DNA from: Bryobacteraceae bacterium
GTDB lineage: Bacteria; Acidobacteriota; Terriglobia; Bryobacterales; Bryobacteraceae
Reading direction: 5' to 3'
Assembly (NCBI GenBank): GCA_041394945.1
Contig: JAWKHH010000006.1
Span: forward strand, 1-64,000
Length of the DNA stretch: 64,000 nucleotides
The first letter of the stretch is position 1, and every line of letters starts with the position of its first letter. The position numbers and the translations under genes are program-made. The notes under the pieces were generated by a model. That model was not told the origin of the DNA. It worked only from the letters and a program-made list of their open reading frames with translations, and did not search any database. Positions 1-8,817 of this stretch are shown here, piece after piece.

Positions 1-242
1 AGCGCCGACAGCGCCGACAGGCGTCCGTCCCACCCGCTGCCCGCATCGTCGGGCATCTCCGCCGGCGGCGCCGTCCAGTCGAGCAGCACGCCACCCACGC
101 CGCCCCCTCCGATCCGCGCCGTCGCCATGTTCGCATCCGGCACCCGGCGCAGCTCGCATCCCCGCTCCACCATGCACCGGCGAAGCGATTCCCCGAGGTC
201 GGCGTTCTTCGTGACTAGCAAGAGGAGCGTTCGATCGTCCAT
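1..242 (-). CDS. Receiver-like protein, N-terminal part (runs off window)
   Basis: An open frame starts at an ATG at 240-242, 11 bases after the stop of the CpaE-like gene and on the same strand, and stays open to the edge of the window (80 codons). It begins MDDRTLLLLVTKNADLGE. A run of hydrophobic residues followed by a polar loop and a helix resembles the first strand and helix of a response-regulator receiver domain, but the acidic pocket is weak (T and K where D/E are usual) and the phosphorylated Asp would lie outside the visible part. The short gap suggests co-transcription with the upstream ATPase gene. The function is unknown; a degenerate receiver is the best guess. Confidence 0.5.
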   Translation of the reverse strand, partial: MDDRTLLLLVTKNADLGESLRRCMVERGCELRRVPDANMATARIGGGGVGGVLLDWTAPPAEMPDDAGSGWDGRLSALSA

Positions 243-253
243 GACGGGCCTGC

Positions 254-1468
254 CTACTGATTGCTTGCTTCGGGAAGGTGCGGCCGGCCGCGGAAACGCC
301 CGGCGATCGAGGACAACTGGCTGCGAAGCCTGCCCGGTTTCTCTTCCGGTAACCCGCCCAGCCGCCGCGCCACCCGCGTCACGGCCTGGCGATACGCCCC
401 GGACGCCGATGGAAGCCGCGACTGCAACAGAGCTTCGTGCAACTCGAAGGCGGCGGACGGCAGCCAGCCGCGCACCGGAGCGCCGAACATGTTCTGGAGC
501 TCTTTCTCTGGAATCTCCTTGAGCGACTCCTTGCGGTTCACAATCAGGCTCATGCTCTCGAGCGCCCGCCCCTGGTCCCGCATCAGCTTCACCGTCTGCT
601 TGCAGTCGCTCAGCGAGGCCAGGCTCTGGGTCGTCACCAGCATCACTTCGTTCGACCATTCGGCCACCGAGAGCGCGAACGGATCCAGCCGCCCCACGTC
701 GAGCACGATCCAGTCGTAATAACGGTGGATCTTGCGGAACAACCGATGAATGTCGGCGGCGTCGAAGCTCTTGTCGAAGGGAAACGGCGGCGCCGTGAGA
801 ATGTCCGGGCCGCCCCGGTTCTGCGTCACGATGCTGCTCCACATGTCCTGGTCGAGGACATCGAAGTTCAGAAACGCATCCCGCAAGGTGTACTGCGGCG
901 TCACGCCGGTGACGAACTCAACCGATCTTCCCACCAGATCGAGGTCGGCCAGGAGCACTTGCCCCTCGCTCACGAACCGCAAGTCCGCCGCCAGACAGCA
1001 GGCGAACGTCGTCGTGCCGGTTCCCCCCTTGCAGCCGGCGATGCTGATGATCCGGCTCCGCTTCTCCGCGCGCTCCGCTTCGCCCGAAGCCTGCCCGCGG
1101 GCCACCGCGTAGCGCAGCGCGCGACGCAGCAGGTCCTCGGTGCATGAGGTCTTCACCAGGTAGTCGGCCGCCCCCTCCTGGATCATCTCGAGCGCCAGCG
1201 GCTCGTTGTCGGCGCCGCTCAGCACGATCACCGGCGTCGAGCCGCAGTGATCGCGCACCGCCGCAAAGGTCGCGGCGCCGTCGCTGTCGGGCAGGCCGAG
1301 GTCGAGCAGAATCACGTCGAGCCCGCCGGCCGCAAGCCGCCGCAAACCGGATTCGAGCGTGTCGGCCCAGTTCAAGGTGAACGCGGATCGCTTGTCGGTC
1401 CGATCCTGCAACCACCGCTGCACAAGCGTCGCGTAGTCGGAACTATCCTCGACCAAGAGCACGGCCAA
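254..1468 (-). CDS. CpaE/TadZ-like receiver domain fused to MinD-family ATPase
   Basis: About 404 residues. Residues 1-125 form a response-regulator receiver: acidic pair in VEDSS, phosphorylatable Asp near 56 in LLDLGLPDSDG, and Lys near 106 in YLVKTS. Residues 138-375 are a ParA/MinD-type ATPase with the deviant Walker A motif GCKGGTGTTT at about 145-154. The first signature lysine is kept but the usual lysine after the last glycine is a threonine, as in many TadZ/CpaE proteins. This family sits at cell poles and positions type IV/Tad pilus machinery or other polar structures. No other tad/cpa genes are in the window, so the partner is unknown. The frame starts at a TTG without a clear ribosome site, so the exact start is uncertain (an in-frame GTG follows two codons later). 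Confidence 0.8.
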   Translation of the reverse strand: MAVLLVEDSSDYATLVQRWLQDRTDKRSAFTLNWADTLESGLRRLAAGGLDVILLDLGLPDSDGAATFAAVRDHCGSTPVIVLSGADNEPLALEMIQEGAADYLVKTSCTEDLLRRALRYAVARGQASGEAERAEKRSRIISIAGCKGGTGTTTFACCLAADLRFVSEGQVLLADLDLVGRSVEFVTGVTPQYTLRDAFLNFDVLDQDMWSSIVTQNRGGPDILTAPPFPFDKSFDAADIHRLFRKIHRYYDWIVLDVGRLDPFALSVAEWSNEVMLVTTQSLASLSDCKQTVKLMRDQGRALESMSLIVNRKESLKEIPEKELQNMFGAPVRGWLPSAAFELHEALLQSRLPSASGAYRQAVTRVARRLGGLPEEKPGRLRSQLSSIAGRFRGRPHLPEASNQ

Positions 1469-1692
1469 TCGCTCATGATTCAGATGGGATTCGATGTTGG
1501 CCAGAGTCGGAATCTCCTGTTGTTCTCCTCGGCGCGAATGGCGCGTGCTTTAGCGAAACCGCCGGTTCCCGGCCCGAATCGCCCCGATCAGCCTGACCCG
1601 GGCCTAGCCCGGTCGTTTCGAGAGGTGAATAGAGGCCGGCCGGGTGTTTCCCGATAGAGAAGCAAGGTCGCGGTGCCACACCGATCGCCTCT

Positions 1693-1697
1693 GGAGG
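1693..1697 (+). promoter_or_regulatory. Shine-Dalgarno GGAGG that fixes a TTG start
   Basis: GGAGG lies six bases before the TTG at 1704. The same frame also has an ATG at 1644, but that one has no comparable site and adds a 20-residue tail of unlikely composition, so TTG 1704 is preferred. Confidence 0.6.
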
Positions 1698-1703
1698 TTT
1701 CCC

Positions 1704-4700
1704 TTGTCCATTCCCGAAGCACCCGGCTGGCCGCGCGGAGCCGAAGCGCTATCCAGCCAACACGTGGGCGTGTTGATCGAATCCATCCCGAGCGGCGTTC
1801 TCCTCATCGACCGCGGCGGCGTCATTCGGATCGCCAATCGCCGCGCCGAAACGATGTTTGGCGCTTCTCCGGGCCAGTTCTCCGGCCAGCCGGTCGAGAC
1901 GCTCCTGCCGGCGGCCGAGCGGCAGCGGCATCCGGCGCAACGGGCGAGCTTCTTCTCCAATCCCGAGCCGAGATCGATGGGCGCCGGGCGCGACCTGTTC
2001 GCGGTCCGCACCGACGGCGTCGAATTTCCGGTCGAGATCGGACTCAATCCGCTCCGGATGGACGGCGAGACGATGGTGCTCTGCGCCGTCGCCGATATCA
2101 GCTCCCGGCGGGCGGCCGAACAGGCCAGCCAGGACTCCGCGCGGGAGGTGGCGGCGAAGAACGCCGAGCTCCAGGCCGCCAACCGCCGTGCCGAACTCAT
2201 CGTCGAGGCCGTGCCCAACGGAATTCTGATGGTGGACCGCGACGGCGTGATCCGGCTCATGAACCGCCAGGCCGAGGCCATGTTCGGCAAGCCGCGGCAC
2301 GAACTGCTCGGCCAGCCCGTCGAAATCCTCCTGCCGCCCGAGCTCGGCAGGGAACATCCCGGCCACCGCGCCAGCTTCTTCGCCAATCCCGAGCCCCGGT
2401 CGATGGGCGCCGGGCGCGATCTTTTCGCCGTTCGGGACGATGGCTCGCGCTTTCCCGTGGAGATCGGGCTCAGCCCGATCGACATGGATGGCCAGGCGAT
2501 GGTGCTTTGCTCGATCGTCGACATCACCGAGCGCAAGCGGGCGGCCGCCGAGCACTCGGCGCAGAAGGCAAAGCTCCTCGAATCGCAAAGTCAGGTGCGG
2601 ACGCTCGTCTCCACCGTCGAGGACTACGCCATCTACCAGTTGGACACCGAAGGGAACGTCACCACCTGGAATCTCGGAGCCGAACGGTTGAAGGGCTACA
2701 CGGCCCAGGAAATCGTCGGCCGGAACTACGTCATCTTCTTCGAACAGAGCGCCATCGATCGAGGCGACCCGGCGGCGATTCTCCGCACCGCGGCTCAGGA
2801 CGGGCACTATGTCGGCACCGAGATCCGGCTCCGCCGCGACGGGTCGCGATTCTGGGCCAAGATCAGCGTTACCCCGTTGCACGACGAAGGCGGGGCGATC
2901 ACCGGCTTTCTCAAAGTGGTCCAGGACATTACGGAGTTACGGACCGCCTTCGATCAGTTGGCCGACGAGCGCCGGCGCGCCGAAGCCATCCTCGAGTCCG
3001 TTCCGACCGGTCTTCTGCTCGTTCAGCGGGACGGAACCATTGCGCGCGTCAACCAGGCCGCCGAGGAGATGTTCCAGGTCTCGCGGCGACAACTGGTCGG
3101 GCAGCCGGTCGAAACGTTGCTGCCCCCGGCCTTCCGCCACGCTCATCCCGACAGCCGCCTCGGTTTCCACGCCGATCCCCAGCCAAGGGCCATGGGCGGG
3201 GGCCGGGACCTGTTCGCGGTCCGCGCCAACGGCGAGGAGTTCCCCGTCGAGATCGGGCTCACCCCGCTCCACTTCGACGGGGAAACTCTCGTCCTTTGCG
3301 ACGTCGTCGATATCAGCGGCCGCAAGGCCGCCGAGGAAGCCTACCGGAAGTCGGCCGAGCGGCTCAAACTGGCCACCCGCGCCGGCGGCGTCGGAATCTG
3401 GGACTGGGACGTCCAGACGCACCATATGACCTGGGACGACCAGATGTTCCAGTTGCACGGCGTCCCCGCCGACGGCGCGCTGAGCGCCACCCTCGTGTGG
3501 AAGAACGGCCTCCACCCGGACGACCGGCAGCGGCTGAACGAGGAGCTCCGTCAGGCCTTGTCGGGCGGCAGATCGCTCGATACCGAGTTCCGGGTGCTGT
3601 TGCCGAACGGGGCCGTGCGCCATATCCGTGCTCTCGCCGAAGTGCATCGCGACGCGTCGGGCCGCGCCCGGCACATGATCGGCACCAATTGGGATATCAC
3701 CCAAATGAAGCAGATCGAGCAGATGAAGTCGGAGTTCCTGGCCAATATGAGCCACGAAATCCGGACTCCCATGAACGTCCTGATCGGGATGAGCGGCCTC
3801 CTCCTCGACACGGCCCTCACGCCGGAGCAGAGAAGCTACGTCGAGACGGTGCAGAAGGGAGCCGAGTCGCTCCTGGTCGTCATCAACGACGCGCTCGACT
3901 TTTCGCGCATTGAGGCCGGCAAGCTCCAGATCGACTCGGAGGATTTCGACCTCGAAGCCGTGGTCGAAGACGTCGGCGATTTTCTCTGCCAGCAGGCCAG
4001 CCTGAAGAAGCTCGCCCTGACCACCACGATCTCGCCCGACGTGCCGCTCCAACTGCGCGGAGACAAGAACCGGCTGCGGCAGATTCTCACCAACCTGCTC
4101 AATAACTCGATCAAGTTCACCAACCAGGGCGAAGTGTCCCTGCGCGTTACGCATGCCCGCTCGGAGGGCGCCAACAGTATCGTCCGGTTCGAAATCCAGG
4201 ACACCGGAATCGGGATCGCGCCCGACGTGCAAACCCGCCTCTTCCAACCCTTCACGCAGGCCGACGGCTCCACCACGCGGAAATACGGCGGCACCGGCCT
4301 CGGCCTCGCCATCTGCCGCCGCCTCACCGAGTTGATGTCCGGCAGGATCGGCCTCGAGAGTGTCCTCGGCGCGGGTTCGACATTCTGGGTGGAGCTTCCT
4401 TTCAGCCCGCCGAGCGCTCCGGTGGATCGGAACCGCGAGCTGGATCTTTCCGGGAAACGGGCCCTGGTGGTGGACGATCAGGAAAGCAACCTCACCATCG
4501 TGAAGCAGTTGCTCGATTCCTGGCGCGTCGAAACCGAGACCGCGACCAACGCTCTCGACGCGATCATGATGCTGCGCGATCGGGCGCATGCCGGCGCCCC
4601 GTTCGACGTCGCGATCCTCGACTACGGAATGCCCGGCATGAACGGCATCGACCTCGCCCGCGTGGTCCGCTCCGACGCCCGGGTCGCCTCGACGGCCCTG

Positions 4701-5663
4701 GTTATGCTCACTTCCTATTCCGAGCGGCGGGAAGTGGAGCAAGCGCGGGAAGTGGGTGTCAGTTTCTATCTGGTCAAACCGGTGCGGAAGGGCCAACTGC
4801 GGCGGGCGCTTGAATCGGTGGCCCGAAAACCGGCGCCGTCGACGGCCGCCGGGCCTGCTCCCGCCATCCGTCGGCCGGTATCGCTCGAGGGAAAGTGTAT
4901 CCTGCTTGTCGAGGACAGTCCCGACAATCAGAAACTGGCCATCGCGCTCCTCCGGAAGAACGGCTACGAGTGCGACGTGGCCAACGACGGGGTGGAGGCT
5001 GTCGAGTTGACCGACCGCGGCGCATACCCGGTTGTGTTCATGGACTGCCAGATGCCGATCATGGACGGTTTCCGCGCGACGGCCGTGATCCGGGAGCGCG
5101 AGAAGGACGCCGGGCAGCGAACGCGCATCATCGCCCTCACCGCCCACTCCATGCAGGGATACCGCGAGAAGTGCCTCGACGCGGGCATGGACGACTATCT
5201 CTCCAAGCCCATCAACGAAAAGTCGCTGATCCAGGCGCTCGAGCGGTGGCTGCCCGAGGCCGCCCGCAGGATTCAGAGACCACCGTCGCCGTCTCCCGAG
5301 GCGCCGCCCGCCCCGGCGGACCCGGCTCCTCCACCCACCGCCGCCCGGCCGGCTCCGGCGCCCGAACCGCCCCCCGCCCCGGCGCCGGTGTCCATCAATC
5401 CGGATATCGCCGACCTGATCCCCGACTATCTGGCCAACCGCCGCGCCGATCTCGAAGCCATTGCGTCCGCGCTGGCCGCCCATGATCTTACGAGGGTGCG
5501 AAGGATCGGCCACGGAATGAAAGGTTCGGGAGCCGGCTACGGATTTCCGGAGATCACCGACATCGGCCGGGGAATCGAAGACGCCGCGCTTTCCGAGGAC
5601 GCGGGCTCGGTCGAGGCGCACCTGGGCAGGCTGAAGAGCTTCCTGGAGCTCGTCCAAGTTTGA
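1704..5663 (+). CDS. Multi-PAS hybrid sensor histidine kinase with two receivers and HPt
   Basis: About 1319 residues from the TTG start. Order of domains: PAS 1 (~20-140), PAS 2 (~165-280), an S-box PAS of a different type (~300-410), PAS 3 (~428-543), a PAS_3-type fold (~550-670), HisKA with SHEIRTP and phosphorylated His ~684, HATPase_c (~790-905, DTGIGI and GGTGLGLAI boxes), receiver 1 (Asp ~973 in LDYGMPGMNG), receiver 2 (Asp ~1114 in MDCQMPIMDG), a proline/alanine-rich linker (~1195-1235) and a C-terminal HPt domain (His ~1270 in IGHGMKGSG). This is a complete His-Asp-(Asp)-His phosphorelay in one chain. No membrane segment is visible, so it is probably a cytoplasmic sensor. No output regulator is adjacent, so the HPt may pass phosphate to an unlinked protein. 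Confidence 0.93.
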   Translation: MSIPEAPGWPRGAEALSSQHVGVLIESIPSGVLLIDRGGVIRIANRRAETMFGASPGQFSGQPVETLLPAAERQRHPAQRASFFSNPEPRSMGAGRDLFAVRTDGVEFPVEIGLNPLRMDGETMVLCAVADISSRRAAEQASQDSAREVAAKNAELQAANRRAELIVEAVPNGILMVDRDGVIRLMNRQAEAMFGKPRHELLGQPVEILLPPELGREHPGHRASFFANPEPRSMGAGRDLFAVRDDGSRFPVEIGLSPIDMDGQAMVLCSIVDITERKRAAAEHSAQKAKLLESQSQVRTLVSTVEDYAIYQLDTEGNVTTWNLGAERLKGYTAQEIVGRNYVIFFEQSAIDRGDPAAILRTAAQDGHYVGTEIRLRRDGSRFWAKISVTPLHDEGGAITGFLKVVQDITELRTAFDQLADERRRAEAILESVPTGLLLVQRDGTIARVNQAAEEMFQVSRRQLVGQPVETLLPPAFRHAHPDSRLGFHADPQPRAMGGGRDLFAVRANGEEFPVEIGLTPLHFDGETLVLCDVVDISGRKAAEEAYRKSAERLKLATRAGGVGIWDWDVQTHHMTWDDQMFQLHGVPADGALSATLVWKNGLHPDDRQRLNEELRQALSGGRSLDTEFRVLLPNGAVRHIRALAEVHRDASGRARHMIGTNWDITQMKQIEQMKSEFLANMSHEIRTPMNVLIGMSGLLLDTALTPEQRSYVETVQKGAESLLVVINDALDFSRIEAGKLQIDSEDFDLEAVVEDVGDFLCQQASLKKLALTTTISPDVPLQLRGDKNRLRQILTNLLNNSIKFTNQGEVSLRVTHARSEGANSIVRFEIQDTGIGIAPDVQTRLFQPFTQADGSTTRKYGGTGLGLAICRRLTELMSGRIGLESVLGAGSTFWVELPFSPPSAPVDRNRELDLSGKRALVVDDQESNLTIVKQLLDSWRVETETATNALDAIMMLRDRAHAGAPFDVAILDYGMPGMNGIDLARVVRSDARVASTALVMLTSYSERREVEQAREVGVSFYLVKPVRKGQLRRALESVARKPAPSTAAGPAPAIRRPVSLEGKCILLVEDSPDNQKLAIALLRKNGYECDVANDGVEAVELTDRGAYPVVFMDCQMPIMDGFRATAVIREREKDAGQRTRIIALTAHSMQGYREKCLDAGMDDYLSKPINEKSLIQALERWLPEAARRIQRPPSPSPEAPPAPADPAPPPTAARPAPAPEPPPAPAPVSINPDIADLIPDYLANRRADLEAIASALAAHDLTRVRRIGHGMKGSGAGYGFPEITDIGRGIEDAALSEDAGSVEAHLGRLKSFLELVQV

Positions 5664-5693
5664 CGCCGTCCGGCGGGTGCGGGCTGGCCGGCC

Positions 5694-6864
5694 CTACTGC
5701 AGCCGCGCCGATCGCATTCGCACCACAAACTCCGCCGCGGAAGCTCCCACGTTGCGCGCGGTGATGCTGCCGCCCATCAGCGGCAGGATTCGGGCGGCCA
5801 ACGCCGGCCCCAACCCGAGATGACACCCGACGGCATCCTCGGAGAAGGCGAGCAGGTCGAAAAAGTTCGGTAGGGTCTGGGCCGGTATCGACCTCCCCTG
5901 GCTGGTCACCGTGAGGTAGGTCTCCGACCTTTCCTCGCGGCAGTTCACCTCGACGAAGCCCACTCCGGAGACCAGTCTCGCCGCGCACACCAGAACCGCA
6001 TTCAACGCCTTCGGCAGCAGGCTCTCCATGCCGGCGACAATCGGTAACGGACCTTCCGGGACGTTCACCTCGACCCCTCGGCAGCCTTCCGTCCGCGCCA
6101 GTGCCTCCGTGCACGACCGCAGCACCTGCCGCACCGAGATCGGAGTCAGCCGCGGCGGCGGTTCCAGCAGACCCACCTCCAACAAACTTCGTCGCGTCCT
6201 CCACCATCGCCATGATCCGGCGCCGCGAGCTCTCGAACATCTGGTTCAGTTCGGTCTGCCCGCCGTAGCTGCTGAGAACGAGCTCGGCGACGCCGATGAG
6301 GCCGAACAGAGGCGTCCGCAGCTCATGACTCACCACTTTGAGGAACTGGTTTTGCGCTTGATCCAGCCGCCGCAGGCTCGTCCTCGCCGCGGCGAGTTCA
6401 CCGCTGCAGCGGTCGAGCTCGCACTCCAGTTCCTCGGCCCGGCGCCGCAAGTGGCGCTGGGAGCGGTAGAGACGCCTGTGAAACTCGATCCGCGCATTGA
6501 TCTCCCCGGCCTTGATCGGCTTCTGAACGTAATCGGTGCCGCCGCAGTGGAACGCCTCCGTCAGATTCCGGTCGTCCTGCGACGCCGTCAGGAACACGAT
6601 CGGAACCTGCTCCAGCTCCGGATGCATTCTCATCCGCTGGCATACTTCGAATCCGCCGATCTCCGGCATCAGCACGTCCAGAATCACCATATCCGGCGGC
6701 CGCTCCACCGCCGACTCCAGTGCGTGGGAGCCGTTGCGAAAAGGCCTGACGCGGTGGCCCGAGTCAGCCAATATCCGTTCGAGCAGATTGAGGTTATCCC
6801 CATCGTCATCAACGATGACGATATTGTCGCCGGCGGCTTCCATCTTCCGGGCAATCGTATCCAT
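5694..6864 (-). pseudogene. Receiver-histidine kinase gene split by a one-base frameshift
   Basis: The first frame (ATG 6864, or TTG 6870) encodes a receiver domain with Asp in VILDVLMPEIGGF, a coiled-coil linker (~residues 130-170) and a HisKA helix pair with SHELRTPLFG. Sense reading stops near 6186. The continuation is in the next frame and ends at 5694. It encodes an ATPase-like C-terminal part with ALNAVLV and GLGPALAARILPLMGGSI. Removing one T from the TTT run at 6184-6186 restores DATKLLEVG and one protein of about 390 residues. The ATPase part lacks a clean N-box and D-box, so kinase activity would be doubtful even in the repaired form. Possible explanations are a real inactivating mutation, a sequencing error, or recoding at the AAG-TTT-GTT site. 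Confidence 0.75.
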
Positions 6865-6957
6865 GTCCAACTCATCGACGCCGCGGCGAAGCTTACGAGC
6901 GGGAAAGGTTAACTTCCACCGGAAACTCGCGCACCGGACATGGCGCGATTCCGTGAC

Positions 6958-8346
6958 TTACCACAGCACCAGCGGAACCTCGCCCGGCTGCAACGCCAGC
7001 CCGACGGTCAATACGTACCGGTCGCGCTGGAAATTCGTCGCCGCCGTCGTCGTTCCCCGGATATACTGCGCCGTGCTGGTGAAATGCAGGAAGTTCGTCA
7101 GCCGGTAGCCGAAGCTCGCGCCCGCGCCGGTCGACTTATAATCCCGCACGTTGAACGCCTGCAGCACCGGGATGAACCGCACCCGCATCGCGAACACCCC
7201 CAGCGACGCCCGCCGGATGCCGGAGTAGTTATACGAGGCCCGATACCGCTCCATCTGCCCCGACAGCACGAAGCCGTTGCCCGGATTGGCGCCCCGGTCG
7301 TAGCTGAACGAAGTCGACGACGTCCGGAAGTTCCCATTCAGCGAAGCCCGGCCGGCCATCCCCCAAAACACCCCGTGAAAGGCCACCAGCGCCGAACTCT
7401 GCCCGGTCAACGCCCGCACCAGTGGATCCACCTGCACCGTCTGCAGCCGGTCGCTTTCCATGCGCAGCGCGCCCGCCCCGAGCCCGATATCCCAATGCTG
7501 CGAAAGCGTCCGCTGGAACGTCGCCATATAGGTATGGGCATAACTTTCGCCATACCCGCGGCGGTGGAAGATATCCATGAACATATAGTTCGCGCCGATC
7601 GCGGTGCGCCGCGAAAGCCGATAGTTTACCTCGCCGCTCGCCAAGTACACATTCGAATCCACCAGCGCCCGCGACTTCCGCCGCTGCAGCCCCGCCGCGC
7701 CGAGCACCGAAAAGCTCAACCGCGCGCTCTTCTGATAGGTCAGCCCCGCGCCGCCGATCGCCTGAATCATGCGGCTGTCGAAAGTCTCCGTCTGCGGGGC
7801 CGTCACCTCGTCGAAAATCGGCTGATCGTACCCAACCGGACTGAAGCCGGTCAGCACCGTGTTATACATCAGACCCCGTCCCGCCACGAACGCCGTCAAC
7901 TGCCGGTTGATCCGCCGCTCGTAGGTGAGTTGGCCGCTCTGATTCACGCCGGTGAACCGCAACTGGTTGCCGAACAGGTTCACCAACCCCTGGTACTGTC
8001 CGGACGTCCGGCTGCGCGGCGTTTCCCGCGTCCCGGCCACCCCGAATCCCATATAACCCGCATAGCCGTTCTGGTTCGGGAAGCTGAGATCCTGCTCCAC
8101 CCCCGCCGGCGTGAGGCCGCCATAGTAGGCCGTTCCGAAGGTCAGGTTCGCCCGCAGCCGGATCGGCCGGCCGCCGCTTCGTCCGATCGGCCGCGTCCCG
8201 CGGCTCAGAATGCTCGGACCACCGAACACCCCCGCGTCGCTCTGCGCCAGCAGCCCGACCGGGAACATCGCCCCGGCCATGCCGAACAGAGCCACAAACC
8301 CAAGGGCGCGGGCCTGCTTCCACATCGAAGTCGTTACTGTTTTCAC
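6958..8346 (-). CDS. Secreted outer-membrane beta-barrel protein, unknown function
   Basis: 462 residues from a GTG that follows AGGAG by four bases. The N-terminus is a signal peptide: a short basic stretch, hydrophobic core ALGFVALFGMAGAMFPVGLLA and cleavage near AQS. The rest is rich in alternating polar/aromatic strands (for example GQLTYERRINRQLTAFVAGRG and TYMATFQRTLSQHWDIGLGAG), and the chain ends in an aromatic residue (Trp), both typical of barrels inserted by the BAM complex. I do not recognise a specific family. It is in the same orientation as fliD upstream but about 160 bases away, so it is probably a separate unit. Confidence 0.75.
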   Translation of the reverse strand: MKTVTTSMWKQARALGFVALFGMAGAMFPVGLLAQSDAGVFGGPSILSRGTRPIGRSGGRPIRLRANLTFGTAYYGGLTPAGVEQDLSFPNQNGYAGYMGFGVAGTRETPRSRTSGQYQGLVNLFGNQLRFTGVNQSGQLTYERRINRQLTAFVAGRGLMYNTVLTGFSPVGYDQPIFDEVTAPQTETFDSRMIQAIGGAGLTYQKSARLSFSVLGAAGLQRRKSRALVDSNVYLASGEVNYRLSRRTAIGANYMFMDIFHRRGYGESYAHTYMATFQRTLSQHWDIGLGAGALRMESDRLQTVQVDPLVRALTGQSSALVAFHGVFWGMAGRASLNGNFRTSSTSFSYDRGANPGNGFVLSGQMERYRASYNYSGIRRASLGVFAMRVRFIPVLQAFNVRDYKSTGAGASFGYRLTNFLHFTSTAQYIRGTTTAATNFQRDRYVLTVGLALQPGEVPLVLW

Positions 8347-8509
8347 ACGGCTCCTATCTCGAACAAGATCTGTGGACGCATGATTTCAAAGGAATTAATC
8401 CCTCCGAGCGGATGCCCGGGCCATGTCCAAGTGTTACCCTTGGCGGCGGGCCCTGTCAAGCCGCTTCGCGCCCCGCGCCGGGCATTGTTTGCCCGCGTTC
8501 CGGACCCGC

Positions 8510-8815
8510 TCAGGGTTCCGGAGCGAGATAGGCGCGGACTAGAATGGATTCGCGATGGAGATCTCTCAGTTCTGATCGGATCGCCACCCGCAAGTGCTTT
8601 AGGCGCTCGATCAAATCGGCCGTCCGCTCGCCGATCCCCTCGAGCCCCGCCCCATACCCTCCCACCCCCAGCCGATCCGCCAACGCCTCGACCGCCGCGG
8701 CCCGCTCCGCGATCAGCCCCCGCGCCGCCTCCATGTCTCTCCGCTCCACCGCCTCGGCCAAGGCCGCCGTCAGGGATTCGAGCCGTTCCACCGGGTCCAC
8801 GATCGCCGATTCCAT
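8510..8815 (-). CDS. Small helical protein after fliD, FliT/FlgN-like
   Basis: 101 residues, almost entirely helical and rich in Ala, Glu, Leu and Arg. Its start lies two bases after the fliD stop, so translation is probably coupled. FliT, the export chaperone for the filament cap protein FliD, is a short helical protein and its gene usually follows fliD; position, size and composition fit. There is no sequence motif strong enough to prove it, so FliT-like is an inference from context. An FlgN-type chaperone is the main alternative. Confidence 0.65.
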   Translation of the reverse strand: MESAIVDPVERLESLTAALAEAVERRDMEAARGLIAERAAAVEALADRLGVGGYGAGLEGIGERTADLIERLKHLRVAIRSELRDLHRESILVRAYLAPEP

Positions 8816-8817
8816 CG

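Noticed and set aside
1644..1703. ATG 1644 as start of the hybrid kinase
   Set aside because: The 20 extra residues are basic and motif-free and there is no ribosome site, whereas TTG 1704 has GGAGG at good distance.
2937..5657. 906-codon minus-strand frame within the hybrid kinase
   Set aside because: The plus strand encodes an ordered kinase with every catalytic motif; the reverse frame shows none.
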